A stretch of 64,000 nucleotides of DNA from Pseudoscleropodium purum (Eukaryota; Streptophyta; Bryopsida; Hypnales; Brachytheciaceae). Position 1 is the stretch's first letter. Every line of letters begins with the position of its first letter. The DNA lies in the NCBI GenBank assembly GCA_963969395.1, contig OZ017795.1:41707063-41771062 (forward strand), written 5' to 3'. The notes under the pieces were generated by a model. It was not told the DNA's origin. It was given only the letters and a program-made list of their open reading frames with translations, and did not search any database. A program made the translations under genes and the position numbers. Below are positions 61,601 to 64,000 of this stretch, piece after piece.

Positions 61601-62506
61601 GCCAACACACATGCCAATGAAAATGGCCAGTGCTGATGGTTTAAGCCATGCTCCACTTGGCGGGCTGGCAAAAATAGCCTTAGCGGACTTGGGCATTGCT
61701 AAGCATGGCACAAGGTAATTTCTTTTTTTGCGGATGGAAAAGCTTATTCCTCCTTTGTTGCAATTGGTGAAGTTGGGAGAGAGTGCATTCTTAAGGCACT
61801 ACCTTTATTGGTTCCCACATTCTCAAGGCTCTCCAAATTTCACCTATAGTAGAGCATGGCATGGCGGAACCTGTGGGAGTTTTGACCTAACCAATCATGC
61901 CCCGCCATGTGGCCTAACTGATTGCCCTAATTTGTGATTTTGGCTTGCTTCTTGAGTAAGGTAGCTACTCAAACTTCTTGAAACCATAGTGTTTGTCATG
62001 GCCAAGCCTTTACCCTTGGATTCAAAGTAAGTTGAAAGTGAGATTTAGAACAAGTAGTAGTATGAGAATTTTGCAAAATGGAAACCCAATTCAACCTTCA
62101 CAAGTCTACTTCCCTTGATATCACAAAATGCTCTTGTAGTAATAGCATGTAAAGGCGGAATTGGAACTTGGGGCTTGGTGCAAAGCTCTCAACATTGTTT
62201 CCCTTTCCGCTTTCTCGTGGAATCAGATTTTGAGGGGAAAATAAAATGAGTGGAGCTTTGCGCTTGAACCAACCAAAGTCTAAAGCGCCGCTCAGTTGAA
62301 CGGAATGCAACATCAAGTGCTATGAACTGCAACAGCAGCGAAGCTAACGACTCCGTTGCCAGGAAGGCTCGCGGCAAATCCGACAGAGTTTCTTGTCATG
62401 CAAGGTCAATGGAAAAATTCTGACTGTGGGCTAAAAACTCTCAGTACAGTAGCATTCCTTACAGGAAATGACTATAAGGTAGAGATACCTAAAACAGATA
62501 ACTGAA
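58622..62506. other. Gene-poor AT-rich region
   Basis: No gene can be supported. The part near 59575-59800 is the inverse of a repeat at about 38490-38560. The patch 60760-61200 and the patch 61610-61940 are less AT-rich; the latter contains an exon-like open stretch (61614 to a GT at 61712) without any recognisable protein feature. Confidence 0.4.
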
Positions 62507-63226
62507 CCCCTAAAGTTCTCCGACTGTGTTTTCACCAAAAAAGCTCAAAAACTGCCATTTTTAATACAAGTAGCAAGTTTTTGAAAAAAAAACTTTTTTT
62601 GACATATGTAACCGTAGGATCTTGTACTATGTACTATCAAAAACATGTGGTAAAAATTTCAGACATTTTCACCACGTGGATTGCAAGATATAAGCATTCA
62701 AATTCACTAAAATCATTTTTTCTCCCTGTGAAAAGTTGAGCAACTGTCTTTCTTAAGTTCACTTTTCTATGAAAAAATGACTAGAATGATGGTGCTTCTT
62801 TGGATTCATTCTTCAAGTAAATAGCCTTACCACATGTTTGAAAATTTTCAGATAATTTGGAATTGTACAACATATAGGAAAAAAATAGTAAGTAGGGAGT
62901 AGTAGATAATGATTCAAAATACTAAATTATTAAGAATGAAAATATAGAATTGAAAAATGGCAATCCCAATGGTTGAAATGTTGTAATAAACAATTTACAT
63001 CCTAGGTTTTCTTTTTTCAAAAATATTGAAAATTGGATAAGATAATGGATTTCAAAGATTATTTTAGAATAAAGAATCTATAACTGCCCACAAACAAAAA
63101 ATCCTCATAATTTTTAACTGGTTGATCAAAATGGAACAACTCAAAGCTTTTCTTTCCTATATGAATAAGTCTAGAAAACTAATTTCAAATTTTAATGCAA
63201 AAAAATGCAAGATGGTCCTTTAAGGG
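62507..63226 (-). mobile_element. TTAA-family element (copy 4, inverted, shortened)
   Basis: Aligns in reverse with 459-1379 and 36655-37579. It starts CCCCTAAAGTTCTCCGACTG and ends GTCCTTTAAGGG followed by TTAA (63227-63230). The left flank reads CTGA instead of TTAA. At about 720 bp it lacks some 200 bp near its right end. Non-coding. Confidence 0.65.
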
Positions 63227-63739
63227 TTAAAATACCTATATCTCTATGAGTAGAAGATATCTTTATGATTTAGAATTGTAGAATTGTAAAAAATCTCTTT
63301 AGAATTAGTATAGCTCGTAGTAATTGCACTACAAAGTGTAGTTGATAGCAAATGAATGAAATATGATTCCCAATTCAATTTGAACACTTGTTAGACATCC
63401 TTCTAGTCTATAACAAACCCTTTTTTTTTTAACCTTTTCAGAAAAAATCATGGTGGAGATCAATTACAACTTGGCGAAGCATTTTATTTTTACATTCATC
63501 CATTTTTTTTTTTGCCTAAAATTGACAACTTTGTCCAAATTTGAAATAGATATGAAAAAATAACAAAAAAAGATTATTTTTTTGGTGAAAAGATATGAGA
63601 CATATTTTGAAATGGTACACTTTGACCCGAAGGAGCCAATAGAAAAAAGGTTAATTAGACTCTACAATTTCACAAATGGAGAAGTACATTTTGCTTTTTT
63701 CAATGTACTAATAATATATAGTTCTAGAGGTAGTCACCC

Positions 63740-63960
63740 CTTTTAATGACCATTATGTTTCAACTTCAAAAAAATGTAACTAATTCCACAAAGGTCCAAA
63801 AAATATCAAATGACTTGGGTTAGATACTAATTCCATTTTTCTTCACATGAAAAGTTACTGAAAATTATTTCAAAGAGTTTACCTTCCTCAAAAGGCAATC
63901 AGCTCTTAAGAAGGCACTTTAGGAGCGGACTACCTAAGTGAGAGAAGGGCAACGTAAGTA
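63740..63960 (+). repeat. Dispersed repeat, copy also near 3.8 kb
   Basis: Aligns directly with 3770-3975 and inversely with about 38010-38160. Non-coding. Confidence 0.5.
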
Positions 63961-64000
63961 GCCATGTCATTTGCTTCAATTTTTTATTTTTATTTTAAAA

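Noticed and set aside
61614..61712. Exon-like open stretch followed by a GT donor
   Set aside because: No homologous protein recognised and no second exon that fits; the evidence is too thin for a gene call.

Overview
The window looks like nuclear DNA of a land plant. The background is strongly AT-rich and full of decayed transposons, and two intact plant genes with much more GC-rich exons stand out. One is a ten-exon CHASE-domain hybrid histidine kinase of the cytokinin-receptor type (40293-49348, +). The other is a single-exon plastid-type arogenate/prephenate dehydratase (56850-58121, -). They point towards each other across about 7.5 kb of transposon sequence. The divergent CHASE domain and the GC-rich exons in AT-rich DNA would suit a seedless land plant (bryophyte, lycophyte or fern), but the species cannot be read from the sequence.

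Layout. 0-8.7 kb: AT-rich repeats. They include a 921-bp element with CCCCTAAAG-type ends next to TTAA, a 2-kb array of CCAAATTGG-like motifs, and two copies of a small inverted-repeat element, one of which carries a roughly 380-bp AAAT microsatellite. 8.7-13.3 kb: a decayed hAT transposase gene (minus strand) between two arrays of a short GC-rich repeat (core near GGGGCGACCGCGGGTC). 13.3-18.4 kb: a non-coding block with about 48 copies of a small inverted repeat, GACAA-N-TTGTC. It contains a tandem duplication and a GC-rich non-autonomous hAT element with a perfect 8-bp target duplication.

18.6-32 kb: four decayed protein genes, each with the same GC-rich repeat array just upstream. One is kinase-like (HND/HWG motifs) and one is a RING-H2 protein. 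The other two are homologous to each other and share a YVxWCxIxKLFPxxRH motif. I do not recognise this gene set as a standard transposon and regard it as the best candidate for something undescribed. 32-40 kb: gene-poor repeats, including a natural empty/filled site pair that defines the TTAA-targeting element, and a probable tRNA-derived SINE. 49-64 kb: CACTA-like, TTAA-type and foldback elements around the dehydratase gene.

The two intact genes are not functionally linked as far as the sequence shows. The kinase would sense an extracellular or ER-lumenal ligand and start a His-Asp phosphorelay. The dehydratase makes phenylalanine in plastids. All reading was by eye; homology calls rest on recognised motifs, not on database searches.
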